This document shows, piece after piece, positions 35,578-44,235 of a stretch of 64,000 nucleotides of DNA. A model generated the notes under the pieces. The model made no database searches, was not told the DNA's origin, and saw only the letters and a list, made by a program, of their open reading frames with translations. The translations under genes were made by a program, and so were the position numbers. This stretch comes from Rubellimicrobium sp. (GTDB lineage: Bacteria > Pseudomonadota > Alphaproteobacteria > Rhodobacterales > Rhodobacteraceae), in NCBI GenBank assembly GCA_020852925.1, contig JADYZU010000073.1, positions 1 to 64,000 on the forward strand, read 5' to 3'. Positions within the stretch are counted from its first letter, which is position 1. Each line of letters begins with the position of its first letter.

Positions 35578-36948
35578 ATGCATCACATCCGGGCGGAACG
35601 GGCGCTCCTGCCCACAGGCTGGGCACGGGATGTCACGGTCGGGATCGGCGCCGACGGGCGGATTGCCCGGGTCGAGGCCGACAGCGGGGCCACGCCCGCC
35701 GCCGAGGCGCTGCGGGTCGGCTGCCTGCTGCCTGCGCCTGCGAACCTGCATTCGCATGCCTTCCAGCGGGCGATGGCCGGGCTGACCGAACGGCGCGGGA
35801 CCGGGGCGCAGGATTCCTTCTGGACCTGGCGGCGCCTGATGTATCGCTTTCTCGACCGGCTCGATCCCGATCAGGTGCAGGCGATCGCCGCCTTCGTGCA
35901 GATGGAGATGCTCGAGGCGGGCTATGCCTGCAATGTCGAGTTCCATTACCTGCACCACCGCCCGGACGGCGGGGACTATGACGATGTCGCGGAAATGGCC
36001 GCCCGCATCGCCGCCGCCGCGGGCGACAGCGGCATCGGCCTGACCCTGCTGCCGGTGCATTACCGCTTTGGCGGCTGCGACGGGCGCGCGCTGGGGCCGG
36101 GGCAGGTGCGGTTCGGCACCGGCCGGGACGGCTATCTGCGCCTGCACGAGGGATCCGCGCGCGCGCTGGCGGCGCTGCCGGCGGACCGGGTGCTGGGCGC
36201 CGCGCCGCATTCGCTGCGCGCAGTCGCGCCCGATGCGCCGGGCTGGATCGCCGCGCTGCCGGGGCCGCTGCACATGCATCTGGCCGAACAGCAGGCCGAG
36301 GTGGACGAGGTGCGCGCGGCCCTGGGCGCGCGGCCGGTCGAATGGTTCCTCGACCATGTCGCGGATCCGGGGCGCTGGTGCCTGATCCATGTGACGCAGG
36401 TGCAGGAGCACGAGACCCTTGCGCTGGCGCGGTCGGGCGCGGTGGCGGGGCTCTGCCCGATCACCGAGGCCAATCTGGGCGACGGCATCTTCGACGGGGT
36501 GCGCTACCTGGGCGCGGGCGGCCGGATCGGGGTGGGATCGGACAGCAACCTGCGCATCTCCCTGGCCGAAGAGCTGCGCCAGCTCGACCATTCGCAGCGC
36601 CTGCGCGACCGGGTGCGGGCGGCGCTGGCGGACGAGGGGGAATCGACCGGGCGGCGCCTGTTCGCGGCGGCGCTGGCCGGCGGCGCGCAGGCGGCGGGGC
36701 GCGACAGCGGCGCGATCCGGGCGGGGGCCTGGGCCGATCTTCTGGCGCTCGACATGGGGCATGTCGATCTGGCGGGCGTGGAGGAGGACGCGATCCTCGA
36801 TTGCTTCGTCTTTGCCGGCGGGCAGCGCATGGTGGCCGAGGTCTGGTCCGCCGGGCGGCATCTGGTGACGGGCGGGCGGCACCGCGCGCAGGCGGCGATC
36901 ACGGCGCGCTACGCCCGCGCGGTCGCGGGGTTGCGGGGGGCGCTCTGA
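35578..36948 (+). CDS. hutF: Formimidoylglutamate deiminase
   Basis: The 456-residue amidohydrolase contains [21 protein letters not shown] with the metal Hx[30 protein letters not shown] and [15 protein letters not shown]. It removes ammonia from formiminoglutamate to give N-formylglutamate, feeding HutG. Its presence shows that this organism uses the five-step histidine pathway. The last codons overlap the hutC start. Confidence 0.95.
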   Translation: MHHIRAERALLPTGWARDVTVGIGADGRIARVEADSGATPAAEALRVGCLLPAPANLHSHAFQRAMAGLTERRGTGAQDSFWTWRRLMYRFLDRLDPDQVQAIAAFVQMEMLEAGYACNVEFHYLHHRPDGGDYDDVAEMAARIAAAAGDSGIGLTLLPVHYRFGGCDGRALGPGQVRFGTGRDGYLRLHEGSARALAALPADRVLGAAPHSLRAVAPDAPGWIAALPGPLHMHLAEQQAEVDEVRAALGARPVEWFLDHVADPGRWCLIHVTQVQEHETLALARSGAVAGLCPITEANLGDGIFDGVRYLGAGGRIGVGSDSNLRISLAEELRQLDHSQRLRDRVRAALADEGESTGRRLFAAALAGGAQAAGRDSGAIRAGAWADLLALDMGHVDLAGVEEDAILDCFVFAGGQRMVAEVWSAGRHLVTGGRHRAQAAITARYARAVAGLRGAL

Positions 36949-37613
36949 CCGGCTGGCAGGACATCGAGGCCGAGGCGCTGCGCCGGATCCAGTCGCGGAT
37001 CTGGCCGCCGGGATCGCGGCTTCCGAACGAGGCGGATCTGGCGGCGGAATTCGGCGTGGCGCGGGCGACGGTGAACCGGGCGCTGCAATCGCTGGCCGAA
37101 TCCGGCCTGATCGAGCGGCGCCGCCGCGCGGGCAGCCATGTGGCGGTGAACCCGGTGCGCCGGGCGATCATGGCGGTGCCGCTGATCGGCGCCGAGATCG
37201 CGGCGCAGGGCCGACGCTATGCCCACCGCGTGATCCTGCGCGAGGAGGGCACGGCGCCGGTGGAATTCGCGCCGGGCGCGGGGCCGCATCTGCATCTGGT
37301 GACGCTGCATCTGGCCGATGGCGCGGTCCATGCGCATGAGGACCGCTGGGTGAACCTGGGCGCGGTGCCGGGGATCGCCCTGGCCGATCTGGCCGAGATC
37401 AGCGCCAACGAATGGCTGGTGGGCCATGCGCCCTTCACCCATGGCGACTATCAGCTGGCGGCGCGGCAGGCGGGGGATCTGGCCGGGCTGTTCGGCTGCG
37501 CGCCCGAGACGGCGCTGGTGGCGGCGCGGCGCCATACCTGGGACGGGGAGGTGCCGGTGACCCGGGTGGACCTGACCTTTGCGCCCGGGCATCGGATCCG
37601 CGCGGCGCTGTGA
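36945..37613 (+). CDS. hutC: GntR-family histidine utilisation repressor
   Basis: The 222-residue product has an N-terminal winged helix ([35 protein letters not shown], about residues 26-60) and a UTRA ligand domain typical of HutC. It probably represses hutIHGU and hutF-hutC and responds to urocanate. The only start giving a complete N-terminus is CTG at 36945, overlapping the hutF TGA as CTGA after a run of G residues. No ATG, GTG or TTG lies at a plausible place in this frame. Confidence 0.88.
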   Translation: MTGWQDIEAEALRRIQSRIWPPGSRLPNEADLAAEFGVARATVNRALQSLAESGLIERRRRAGSHVAVNPVRRAIMAVPLIGAEIAAQGRRYAHRVILREEGTAPVEFAPGAGPHLHLVTLHLADGAVHAHEDRWVNLGAVPGIALADLAEISANEWLVGHAPFTHGDYQLAARQAGDLAGLFGCAPETALVAARRHTWDGEVPVTRVDLTFAPGHRIRAAL

Positions 37614-37620
37614 CGAAGGG

Positions 37621-37676
37621 AGGGGGGGCGCTGCCCCCCCTCACCCCCCCGGGGTATTTGGGCAAAGATGAAGGGG
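37621..37676 (+). repeat. Composite hairpin/CCCGGGRTATTTG element after hutC
   Basis: A GGGGGGGC-GCT-GCCCCCCC hairpin (37622-37640) is followed by CCCCCCCGGGGTATTTG and GGCAAAGATGAAGGGG. It begins eight bases after the hutC stop and ends just before the convergent dehydratase stop, so it probably serves as a terminator. Confidence 0.8.
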
Positions 37677-37686
37677 AAGCGCGGGA

Positions 37687-39201
37687 TCACATGACCGCGC
37701 CGATGCCCCAGGGGACGAATTCGGCGCCGCCGAAGCCCAGGGCTTCGGATTTCGTGGCCTCGCCCGAGGCCACGCGGATCCAGGTCTCGAAGATCTCGCG
37801 GCCCTTGTCCCGGAGCGGGACGCCGGCCGAGACGATGTCGCCGCAGTTGATGTCCATGTCATCGGCCATGCGGTCGTGCATTTCGGTGTTGGTGGCGAGT
37901 TTCACGCAGGGAACCGGCTTGTAGCCCGAGACCGAGCCGCGCCCGGTGGTGAAGCAGATGAGATTCGCGCCCGAGGCGATCTGTCCCGTGACCGAGACCG
38001 GGTCGTAGCCGGGGCTGTCCATGTAGACGAAGCCGCGTTCGGTCACGGGTTCGCCGTAGCGATAGACCTGGGTCAGGGGCGCGGTGCCGCCCTTGGCCAC
38101 GGCGCCGAGCGATTTTTCGAGGATGGTGGTGAGGCCGCCGCGCTTGTTGCCGGGCGAGGGGTTGTTGTCCATCTCGGCGTCGCGGCGGGCGGTGTAATCC
38201 TCCCACCAGCGGATGCGCTCGACGATCTTCTCGCCCACCGCGCGGGTGACGGCGCGGCGGGTCAGCAGGTGTTCGGCGCCGTAGATCTCGGGCGTTTCGG
38301 ACAGGATGGTGGTGCCGCCATGGGCCACGAGCAGGTCGCTGGCATGACCCAGCGCGGGGTTCGCGGTGATGCCGGAATAGCCGTCCGATCCGCCGCATTG
38401 CAGCCCGACCGTCAGATGCGCAAGCGGCGCGGGCGCGCGGGCGATGCGGTTCACGGCCGGGGCCATCTCGCGCAGCGCGGCCACGCCGCGTTCGACGGTG
38501 CGGCGCGTGCCGCCCTCGTCCTGGATGGTCAGGGTGCCGAACAGGCCGTCGCCGCGCAGCGCGCCGTCCTGCACGATGTCGGGCACCTGCATCACCTCGC
38601 AGCCGAGCCCGACGAGGAGGATGCCGCCGAAATTCGGGTTGCGGGCATAGCCGCGGATGGTGCGCCGGAGCGTGAGATAATTCTCGTCGCGGTTCGACAT
38701 GCCGCAGCCCGCGCCATGCGCGATCGGCACCACGCCGTCGATATTGGGAAATCCGTCAAGCCAGCCCGCCTTCTCGACCGCCTCGGCGATGAAGCGCGCG
38801 ACCGAGCCCGAGCAGTTCACCGAGGTGAGGATGCCGAGGTAGTTGCGCGTCCCCACCTGCCCGTCGCCGCGGTGGAAGCCCATGAAGCTGCGGTCCGACA
38901 CCGGCAGGTCGAGCGGCCGCGCCTCGGAGGCGAAGGCATAGTCGGTGTCGTGATCGCCCATGCCGAGGTTGTGCGAATGGACATGCGCGCCCGGGGCGAT
39001 GGCGCGGGTGGCCACGCCGATGGTCTGGCCGTAGCGGATCACCCGTTCGCCCGGCGCGAGCGGGCGCGTCGCGATCTTGTGGCCGCGCGGCACCGGGGCG
39101 CCGAGGGTGATGCCCTCGGCCTGTTCGCCGGCGGGCAGGTCGGCCAGGGCGATGATCACGTTGTCGGACGGATCGAGGCGGATGAAGCGCGGGGCGGTCA
39201 T
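37687..39201 (-). CDS. UxaA-family (altronate/galactarate dehydratase-like) sugar acid dehydratase
   Basis: The 504-residue protein has an N-terminal SAF-like domain (residues about 1-90, VPRGHKIATRPLAPGERVIRYG) and the UxaA core: GFHRGDGQVGTRNYLGILTSVNCS, VPIAHGAGCGMSN, LTVGLQCGGSDGYSGITANP and FTTGRGSVSGYKPVPCVKLATN. The conserved Cys and His residues bind iron. It should dehydrate an aldonic or aldaric acid to a 2-keto-3-deoxy acid. It is divergent from the GntR gene and likely regulated by it. The exact substrate cannot be read from sequence. Confidence 0.88.
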   Translation of the reverse strand: MTAPRFIRLDPSDNVIIALADLPAGEQAEGITLGAPVPRGHKIATRPLAPGERVIRYGQTIGVATRAIAPGAHVHSHNLGMGDHDTDYAFASEARPLDLPVSDRSFMGFHRGDGQVGTRNYLGILTSVNCSGSVARFIAEAVEKAGWLDGFPNIDGVVPIAHGAGCGMSNRDENYLTLRRTIRGYARNPNFGGILLVGLGCEVMQVPDIVQDGALRGDGLFGTLTIQDEGGTRRTVERGVAALREMAPAVNRIARAPAPLAHLTVGLQCGGSDGYSGITANPALGHASDLLVAHGGTTILSETPEIYGAEHLLTRRAVTRAVGEKIVERIRWWEDYTARRDAEMDNNPSPGNKRGGLTTILEKSLGAVAKGGTAPLTQVYRYGEPVTERGFVYMDSPGYDPVSVTGQIASGANLICFTTGRGSVSGYKPVPCVKLATNTEMHDRMADDMDINCGDIVSAGVPLRDKGREIFETWIRVASGEATKSEALGFGGAEFVPWGIGAVM

Positions 39202-39240
39202 GGGGCGTATCCTTCGGGCAGCGCGGGGGGCGGGGGCGGG

Positions 39241-39274
39241 TTGACAGCGGGGCACCCCCAGCTAACATGTCAGC
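39241..39274 (+). promoter_or_regulatory. Promoter and GntR operator abutting the gntR start codon
   Basis: TTGACA at 39241-39246 is a perfect -35, and TAACAT at 39263-39268 a four-of-six -10, with a 16-base spacer. GCTAACATGTCAGC (39261-39274) is a near-perfect palindrome covering the -10 and ending at the base before the ATG. Transcription would start at or near the ATG itself, so a leaderless, autorepressed message is likely. Confidence 0.6.
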
Positions 39275-40045
39275 ATGATAGCGAAGGACACGCCAGATCC
39301 GCAAGGGTCCGCCGAACCGGCAAGGCCGGCGCGGCGCGGCCGGACGGGAGCGGGCGCAACCGGCCCGCACCTTGCGCCGCTTGCGGAATTTCGCGGCACG
39401 CTGTCGCAGCGTGTCTACCAGAGCCTCAAGCAATCCATCCTCGATCTGACCTGCCGCCCCGGCGAGATGCTGAAGAAGGGCGAGATCTGCGCCATTCTCG
39501 GCGTCTCGCGCAGCCCGGTGTCCGAGGCGCTGGCGCGGCTGGCGGCAGAGGGGCTTGTCGATGTGGTGCCGCAGGCGGGCAGCTTTGTGGCGCGGCTGTC
39601 GATGGAAGAGGTGCGCGAGGGCGCCTTTCTGCGCGAGGCGCTGGAACTGGCCGCGGTCGAACTGGTGGCCAGCACCGCCACCGAGGCCGATCTGGCCGAT
39701 CTGGCGCGCATCCTTGCGCTTCAGGAGGAATGTCTGGCGCGCGGCGATCATGCCGCCTTTCACGAGGCCGACGCGGCCTTTCACGAGCGGATCCTGACAG
39801 TCACCGGATTTCGCCGGCTGGTGGCCCTCAGTCACACCGCCTGGCTGCATGTGAACCGGGCGCGACGGCTGCTGTTGCCGGAGCCGGGGCGCATTGGCCG
39901 GACCATCGAGGAACATCGCGCCATCCTGGCCGCGCTGGCGGCCCATGACCCCGAGGCCGCGCGCGAGGCCACCCGCCTGCATCTGCGAAAGCTGCTTGGC
40001 AGGCTCGAGCCATTGGCGCATGAACGGCCGGAACTCTTTTCCTGA
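39275..40045 (+). CDS. FadR-type GntR transcription regulator of the carbohydrate island
   Basis: The 256-residue protein has a 37-residue Arg/Ala-rich tail, then a GntR winged helix (LTCRPGEMLKKGEICAILGVSRSPVSEALARLAAEGLV, about residues 60-97) and an all-helical FCD domain with AFHEADAAFHERIL and EHRAILAALAAHD carrying possible metal His residues. It probably represses the genes that carry the GCTRACATGYCAGC palindrome. No ribosome site precedes the ATG. The next gene starts seven bases later, so they form an operon. Confidence 0.85.
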   Translation: MIAKDTPDPQGSAEPARPARRGRTGAGATGPHLAPLAEFRGTLSQRVYQSLKQSILDLTCRPGEMLKKGEICAILGVSRSPVSEALARLAAEGLVDVVPQAGSFVARLSMEEVREGAFLREALELAAVELVASTATEADLADLARILALQEECLARGDHAAFHEADAAFHERILTVTGFRRLVALSHTAWLHVNRARRLLLPEPGRIGRTIEEHRAILAALAAHDPEAAREATRLHLRKLLGRLEPLAHERPELFS

Positions 40046-40052
40046 GGCCGCC

Positions 40053-41021
40053 ATGATCGACACCCGCCCGCGCTATGCCGCAAGGCTCAATGCCTTTCGC
40101 CACGGCCTGCCACCCGGCGCCGGCACGGATGCGCTGATCGCGCGCGCGGGATCGGTGCCGGGGATCGACGCGGCCGACCTGAACTACCCCGACCATTTCG
40201 CGGGCGAGAGCCCCGAACGCCTTGCGCGGATGCTGGCGGATGCGGGGATCGGGCTCAATGGCGTGGCGATGCGCTATTACAGCGATCCGGGGTTCCGCCT
40301 GGGCGCCTTCACCAACCCCGACCGGGCGCTGCGGCAGAAGGCCATTGACATGACGAAGGCCGGGCTGGATGCGCTGGCTGCGATGGGCGGCGGGGTGATG
40401 ACGCTGTGGATGGGGCAGGACGGGGTCGATTATTCCTTTCAGGGCGACCACGGGCGCCTGTGGGCAGACACGATCGCCGCCTTGCAGCAGGTCTGCGACC
40501 ACGCGCCCGGCGTCGACATCGCCATCGAATACAAGCCGAACGAGCCGCGCGCCCATGCCCTGCTGCCCGATGCCGCCACCACGCTGCTGGCGGTGCGCGA
40601 GGCGGGGCGGGCCAATCTGGGCGTCGCGCTCGATTTCTGCCATGTGCTGTTCGCGGACGAGATCCCGGCCCATGCGGCGGCGCTGATCGCGCGGCAGTCG
40701 CGGCTTCTGGGGGTGCATCTGAACGACGGCTACGGCAAGCGCGACGACGGCCTCATGGTGGGATCGGTGCATCCGGTGCAGACGGTGGAACTGTTCCTCG
40801 AACTCGACCGGCAGGGCTATGGGGGGGCGATCTATTTCGACACCTTCCCCGACCACGGCGGCCTTGATCCGGTGGCCGAGGCCGCGGCCAATGTCGCCAT
40901 GTGCGAACGCCTGCGCGCCGCGGCCGGGCGGCTGCGCGGCAGCGCCGGTCTGGCCGCCGCGATCGCACGGCAGGATGCGGCGGCGGCGCTGCATCTGGTG
41001 GCCGGGGCGCTCTACCGATGA
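40053..41021 (+). CDS. Xylose-isomerase-like TIM-barrel sugar isomerase/epimerase
   Basis: The 322-residue protein matches the AP-endonuclease-2/xylose isomerase-like barrel. DIAIEYKPNEPRAHAL, LGVALDFCHVLF and LLGVHLNDGYGKRDDGLM carry the likely metal-binding Glu, Asp-His and His residues. I infer an aldose-ketose isomerase or epimerase for the sugar imported by the nearby ABC system. It follows the gntR gene by seven bases and overlaps the PfkB start (ATGA). Confidence 0.8.
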   Translation: MIDTRPRYAARLNAFRHGLPPGAGTDALIARAGSVPGIDAADLNYPDHFAGESPERLARMLADAGIGLNGVAMRYYSDPGFRLGAFTNPDRALRQKAIDMTKAGLDALAAMGGGVMTLWMGQDGVDYSFQGDHGRLWADTIAALQQVCDHAPGVDIAIEYKPNEPRAHALLPDAATTLLAVREAGRANLGVALDFCHVLFADEIPAHAAALIARQSRLLGVHLNDGYGKRDDGLMVGSVHPVQTVELFLELDRQGYGGAIYFDTFPDHGGLDPVAEAAANVAMCERLRAAAGRLRGSAGLAAAIARQDAAAALHLVAGALYR

Positions 41022-41896
41022 GCGTGATCGTCTGCGGCGCGCTCCATCTCGACCTCGTGGTGACGGCCCCGCACCTGCCCGCCCCCGACGAGACCGTGAC
41101 CGGTAGCGCCCTGACCCGGGTCTTTGGCGGCAAGGGCGGCAATCAGGCGGTGGCGGCGGCGCGGATGGGCGCGCGCTCCGAGATGGCGGGCCGCGTCGGC
41201 AACGACGATTTCGCGGCCCCGCTGCTGGCCGCGCTCGATGCCGCGGGCGTGGGACGCGGGCAGGTGGTCGCGGTGCCCGGCCCTTCGGGGATGAGCGTGG
41301 CCATCGTCGATGCGCAGGGCAGCTACGGCGCGGTGATCGTCTCGGGCGCGAACCTGACCCATGACGGGCGGATCGCCCTGCCCGGCGATGCCACGCACCT
41401 TCTCCTGCAAAACGAGATTCCGGCCGCGGCCAACCTGAGGGCCGCCACCCGCGCCCGCGCCGCCGGGGCGCGGGTGATCGTGAACGCCGCCCCCGCGCGC
41501 GCCCCCGATCCCGCCCTGCTGCCGCTCATCGACCTTCTCGTGGTGAACCGGGTCGAGGCGGCGCAGCTGCTCGGGCACGGGGGGGCGGAGGATCCGCGCC
41601 GCGCCGCGCCGGCCCTTGCGGCCCAGGGGCCACGGCAGGTGATCGTCACGCTGGGGGGCGACGGCCTCGTGCTCCATGACGATGCCGGCACCATCCATCT
41701 GCCCGCGCGCCCGGTCACGGTGCAATCGACCCATGGCGCGGGCGATGCCTGCATCGGCGCCCTGGCCGCTGCCCTTGACGGCGGCGCCGATCTGCGCGCG
41801 GCCTGCGCCTTTGCCACCAGCGCCGCCGCGCTGCATGTCGCCACCCCGCCCGAGGGCCGCGCCGCCATCACCCCCGACCGGGTGCGCGCCTTCTGA
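41018..41896 (+). CDS. PfkB-family carbohydrate kinase (first copy)
   Basis: The 292-residue protein has the PfkB signatures TRVFGGKGGNQAVAAARMG near residue 33 and VQSTHGAGDACIGALAAALDGG with the GAGD anion hole and catalytic Asp. It phosphorylates a free sugar, and ribokinase-like sequence motifs suggest a pentose or ketose. It is translationally coupled to the isomerase. A second, about 307-residue PfkB kinase of the same group is encoded at 52109. Confidence 0.85.
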   Translation: MSVIVCGALHLDLVVTAPHLPAPDETVTGSALTRVFGGKGGNQAVAAARMGARSEMAGRVGNDDFAAPLLAALDAAGVGRGQVVAVPGPSGMSVAIVDAQGSYGAVIVSGANLTHDGRIALPGDATHLLLQNEIPAAANLRAATRARAAGARVIVNAAPARAPDPALLPLIDLLVVNRVEAAQLLGHGGAEDPRRAAPALAAQGPRQVIVTLGGDGLVLHDDAGTIHLPARPVTVQSTHGAGDACIGALAAALDGGADLRAACAFATSAAALHVATPPEGRAAITPDRVRAF

Positions 41897-41917
41897 GGCA
41901 TCTCAGACCGGCGCTTC

Positions 41918-42943
41918 TCAGACCGGCGCTTCGGCGGCGATCAGCCCCTCGGCCTTCATCTCGGCCCAGAAATCGTCAGGGATGACCGCCTGCGCCGCGC
42001 GCAGGTTGGCCGCGACCTCGGCCGCGTTGCTGCCGCCGGGGATGACCGAGACGACGGCCCGGTGCCGCAGCGGGAACTGGAAGGCGGCATCGACCATCGC
42101 CACCGCGTGACGCGCGCAGACCGCCTCGATGCGCGCCACCCGCGCCATGATCGCCGGCGGCGCGGGCACGTAGTTGTAGAACGCCCCCTCGCGCGCGCCC
42201 GTGGCCAGGATGCCCGAATTGTAGGGCCCGCCGATCACCACCCCGACCCCGCGCGCCGCCGCCGGCTCCATGAAGCCGTGCAGCGCCTCCTGCTCGAGCA
42301 GCGTATAGCGCCCCGCCAGCAGGAAAAGGTCGAAATCCCCCCGCTCGAGCAGCCAGGCCGCCACTTCCCATTCGTTGATCCCGGCGCCAAAGCCCGCGAT
42401 CACCCCCTCGTCGCGCAGCCGCAGCAGCGCGCGATAGCCGCCATGCATGAACTCGGCCAGCTTGCCCAGCGCGGCCGGCCACGAGCCGTGGTTCACCACG
42501 TCAAGGTCATGCGCATAAAGCACGTCGATGCGGTCCACCCCCAGCCGCTCCAGGCTGTGCTCGAACGACCGCAGCACCCCGTCATGGGTGTAGTCATAGA
42601 CTTCGACCCGGTTCGGCACGTCAAAGAACTTGCCGATCCCGGTGCGCGCTTCGGGCGCGCAGGGCCGCAGGAGCCGCCCGACCTTGGACGACAGCACATA
42701 GTCGCCGCGCGCCCGATCCCGCAGGAACCGGTTCAGCCGGGTCTCGGCCAGGCCCAGCCCGTAAAGCGGCGCGGTGTCGAAATGGCGCACCCCGCCGGCC
42801 CAGGCCGCCGCCATCGCGCCCTGCGCCTCGTCCTCGCCGACCGCGCGATAGAGATTGGCCATCGGCGCCGAGCCGAACCCCAGTTCGGTGAAGGTCAGCC
42901 CGCCCTTGCCGTGACGGTCCCAGTGTCTCGTCCTCAATTGCAT
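41918..42943 (-). CDS. Aldo/keto reductase, D-threo-aldose (L-fucose) 1-dehydrogenase-like
   Basis: The 341-residue AKR begins with LTFTELGFGSAPMANLYRAV, then GVRHFDTAPLYGLGLAETRLNRFL with the catalytic Asp and Tyr, and VLSSKVGRLLRP with the Lys. VEVYDYTHDGVLRSFEHSLERLGVDRIDVLYAHD is typical of D-threo-aldose 1-dehydrogenase and pyridoxal 4-dehydrogenase relatives. It probably oxidises an aldose to its lactone. A tandem duplication of TCTCAGACCGGCGCT at 41905-41933 straddles its stop codon. It is divergent from the M42 gene across a GntR-type operator. Confidence 0.85.
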   Translation of the reverse strand: MQLRTRHWDRHGKGGLTFTELGFGSAPMANLYRAVGEDEAQGAMAAAWAGGVRHFDTAPLYGLGLAETRLNRFLRDRARGDYVLSSKVGRLLRPCAPEARTGIGKFFDVPNRVEVYDYTHDGVLRSFEHSLERLGVDRIDVLYAHDLDVVNHGSWPAALGKLAEFMHGGYRALLRLRDEGVIAGFGAGINEWEVAAWLLERGDFDLFLLAGRYTLLEQEALHGFMEPAAARGVGVVIGGPYNSGILATGAREGAFYNYVPAPPAIMARVARIEAVCARHAVAMVDAAFQFPLRHRAVVSVIPGGSNAAEVAANLRAAQAVIPDDFWAEMKAEGLIAAEAPV

Positions 42944-42959
42944 GTCGCACCTCCCGATG

Positions 42960-42973
42960 TCTAACATGCCAGC
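42960..42973. promoter_or_regulatory. GntR-type operator between aldo/keto reductase and M42 genes
   Basis: TCTAACATGCCAGC matches the consensus GCTRACATGYCAGC at 13 of 14 positions. It lies 17 bases upstream of the reductase start and 86 bases upstream of the M42 start, so it can control both. Confidence 0.6.
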
Positions 42974-43058
42974 GCGACTCGGACCTGCGCAAGGGCCACC
43001 CGCCGCGACCGTGCCGCCAGCAGCGGCAGGCCGGGCAAACGACGAAGGGACACGGAAC

Positions 43059-44147
43059 ATGACCGCCATCCGCCGGGATCTGATCGACCTCATGCTGATC
43101 CCCGGCCTTTCCGGGCACGAAACCCGCGTGGCCCGCGCCATCCGCGACCGCCTCGCCGCTGCGGGCATCGCCGCCACGGCCGACCGCATGGGCAACCTGA
43201 CCGCCAGCTTCCCGGGCGATCCGGCCGCGCCTTCGGTCATGCTCTTCACCCATATGGACCAGCTCGGCTTCTTCGTGCGCAAGATCGAGGACGACGGCCT
43301 CATCCGGGTCGAACGCATGGGCGGCGTGTCGGAGCGCGCGCTGGCCGCACAAGCGGTGGTGCTGTGCACCGAGGCGGGCGACGTGCCGGGCCTCATCATG
43401 AACAAGGCCCATCACGCCACCGGACCGGACGAGAAATACCGCGTCCTGCCCACGCCCGAGATCCGCATCGACACCGGCCACGGATCGAAGGCCGCGGTCC
43501 TGGCCGCCGGCATCCGCATCGGCACCCCGGTGGTGCTGCGCCCGCAGGTGCTCGAACTCGCCGGCACCCGCATCGCCGGCACCAGCATCGACGACCGCGC
43601 CGGCTGCGCCGTGGCGATCGAGGTGGCGCGCCGCCTTGCCACCCGCACAGGCGGCCCGACCGTGCATGTGGTCTTCACCGTGCAGGAGGAATTCAACCTG
43701 CGCGGCGCCCAGGTCGCGGCCCAGCGCCTGCGCCCCGATTGCGCGATCCAGCTCGACATCCTGCTGGCCACCGACAGCCCCGACATGGCCGCGCATGGCG
43801 AGATCGCGATGGGCGGCGGGCCGGGCATCTCGCTTTACAACTTCCACGGCCGCGGCACGCTGAACGGCACCATTCCCCACCCCGCCATGGTCCGCCTCAT
43901 CGAGGACACCGCCGCCGCCCTTGGCCTACCGCTGCAGCGCTCGGCCATGGTCGGCGTGCTCACCGACAACGCCCATGTCCAGCTCGTGGGCGAAGGCGTG
44001 GCCGTGATCGACGCGGGCTTTCCCATGCGCCATTCGCATTCGGCGCTCGAATCCTGCGACACCGCCGATCTCGAAGCCCTCGCCGATCTGCTGACCGCCG
44101 CTCTCGCCCGCATCGACCCTGCCTTCCCCCTCCTGCGCGACCCCTGA
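43059..44147 (+). CDS. M42-family zinc hydrolase within the carbohydrate island
   Basis: The 362-residue protein is M42-like (glutamyl aminopeptidase/endoglucanase M). All metal-site motifs are present: MLFTHMDQLGFF, TSIDDRAGCAVAIEV, FTVQEEFNLRGAQVA with the catalytic Glu, ILLATDSPD and PMRHSHSALESC. It should therefore be active. A peptidase is unexpected here, and a hydrolytic role on an amide-linked sugar is possible but only inferred. It is first in a probable operon with the FGGY kinase and creatininase genes. Confidence 0.82.
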   Translation: MTAIRRDLIDLMLIPGLSGHETRVARAIRDRLAAAGIAATADRMGNLTASFPGDPAAPSVMLFTHMDQLGFFVRKIEDDGLIRVERMGGVSERALAAQAVVLCTEAGDVPGLIMNKAHHATGPDEKYRVLPTPEIRIDTGHGSKAAVLAAGIRIGTPVVLRPQVLELAGTRIAGTSIDDRAGCAVAIEVARRLATRTGGPTVHVVFTVQEEFNLRGAQVAAQRLRPDCAIQLDILLATDSPDMAAHGEIAMGGGPGISLYNFHGRGTLNGTIPHPAMVRLIEDTAAALGLPLQRSAMVGVLTDNAHVQLVGEGVAVIDAGFPMRHSHSALESCDTADLEALADLLTAALARIDPAFPLLRDP

Positions 44148-44148
44148 T

Positions 44149-44207
44149 TTCATCTGTCCCCAAATATCCCGGGGGGAGCCCCGCAGGGGCGGGGGGCAGC
44201 GCCCCCC
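44149..44207 (-). repeat. Composite hairpin/CCCGGGRTATTTG element between M42 and FGGY genes
   Basis: Read on the minus strand, a GGGGGGC-GCT-GCCCCCC hairpin (44207-44191) is followed by CCCCCCGGGATATTTG and GGGACAGATGAA ending at 44149. A second small hairpin GCCCC-GCA-GGGGC lies inside it. It begins two bases after the M42 stop. Its orientation opposes both flanking genes. Confidence 0.75.
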
Positions 44208-44235
44208 GGCCAACGCCAGCCAAAGGATCCGACCC

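Noticed and set aside
41905-41933. Tandem TCTCAGACCGGCGCT duplication as an attachment site
   Set aside because: It is a two-copy 15-base duplication at the end of the aldo/keto reductase gene, with no integrase or tRNA nearby. Replication slippage explains it.
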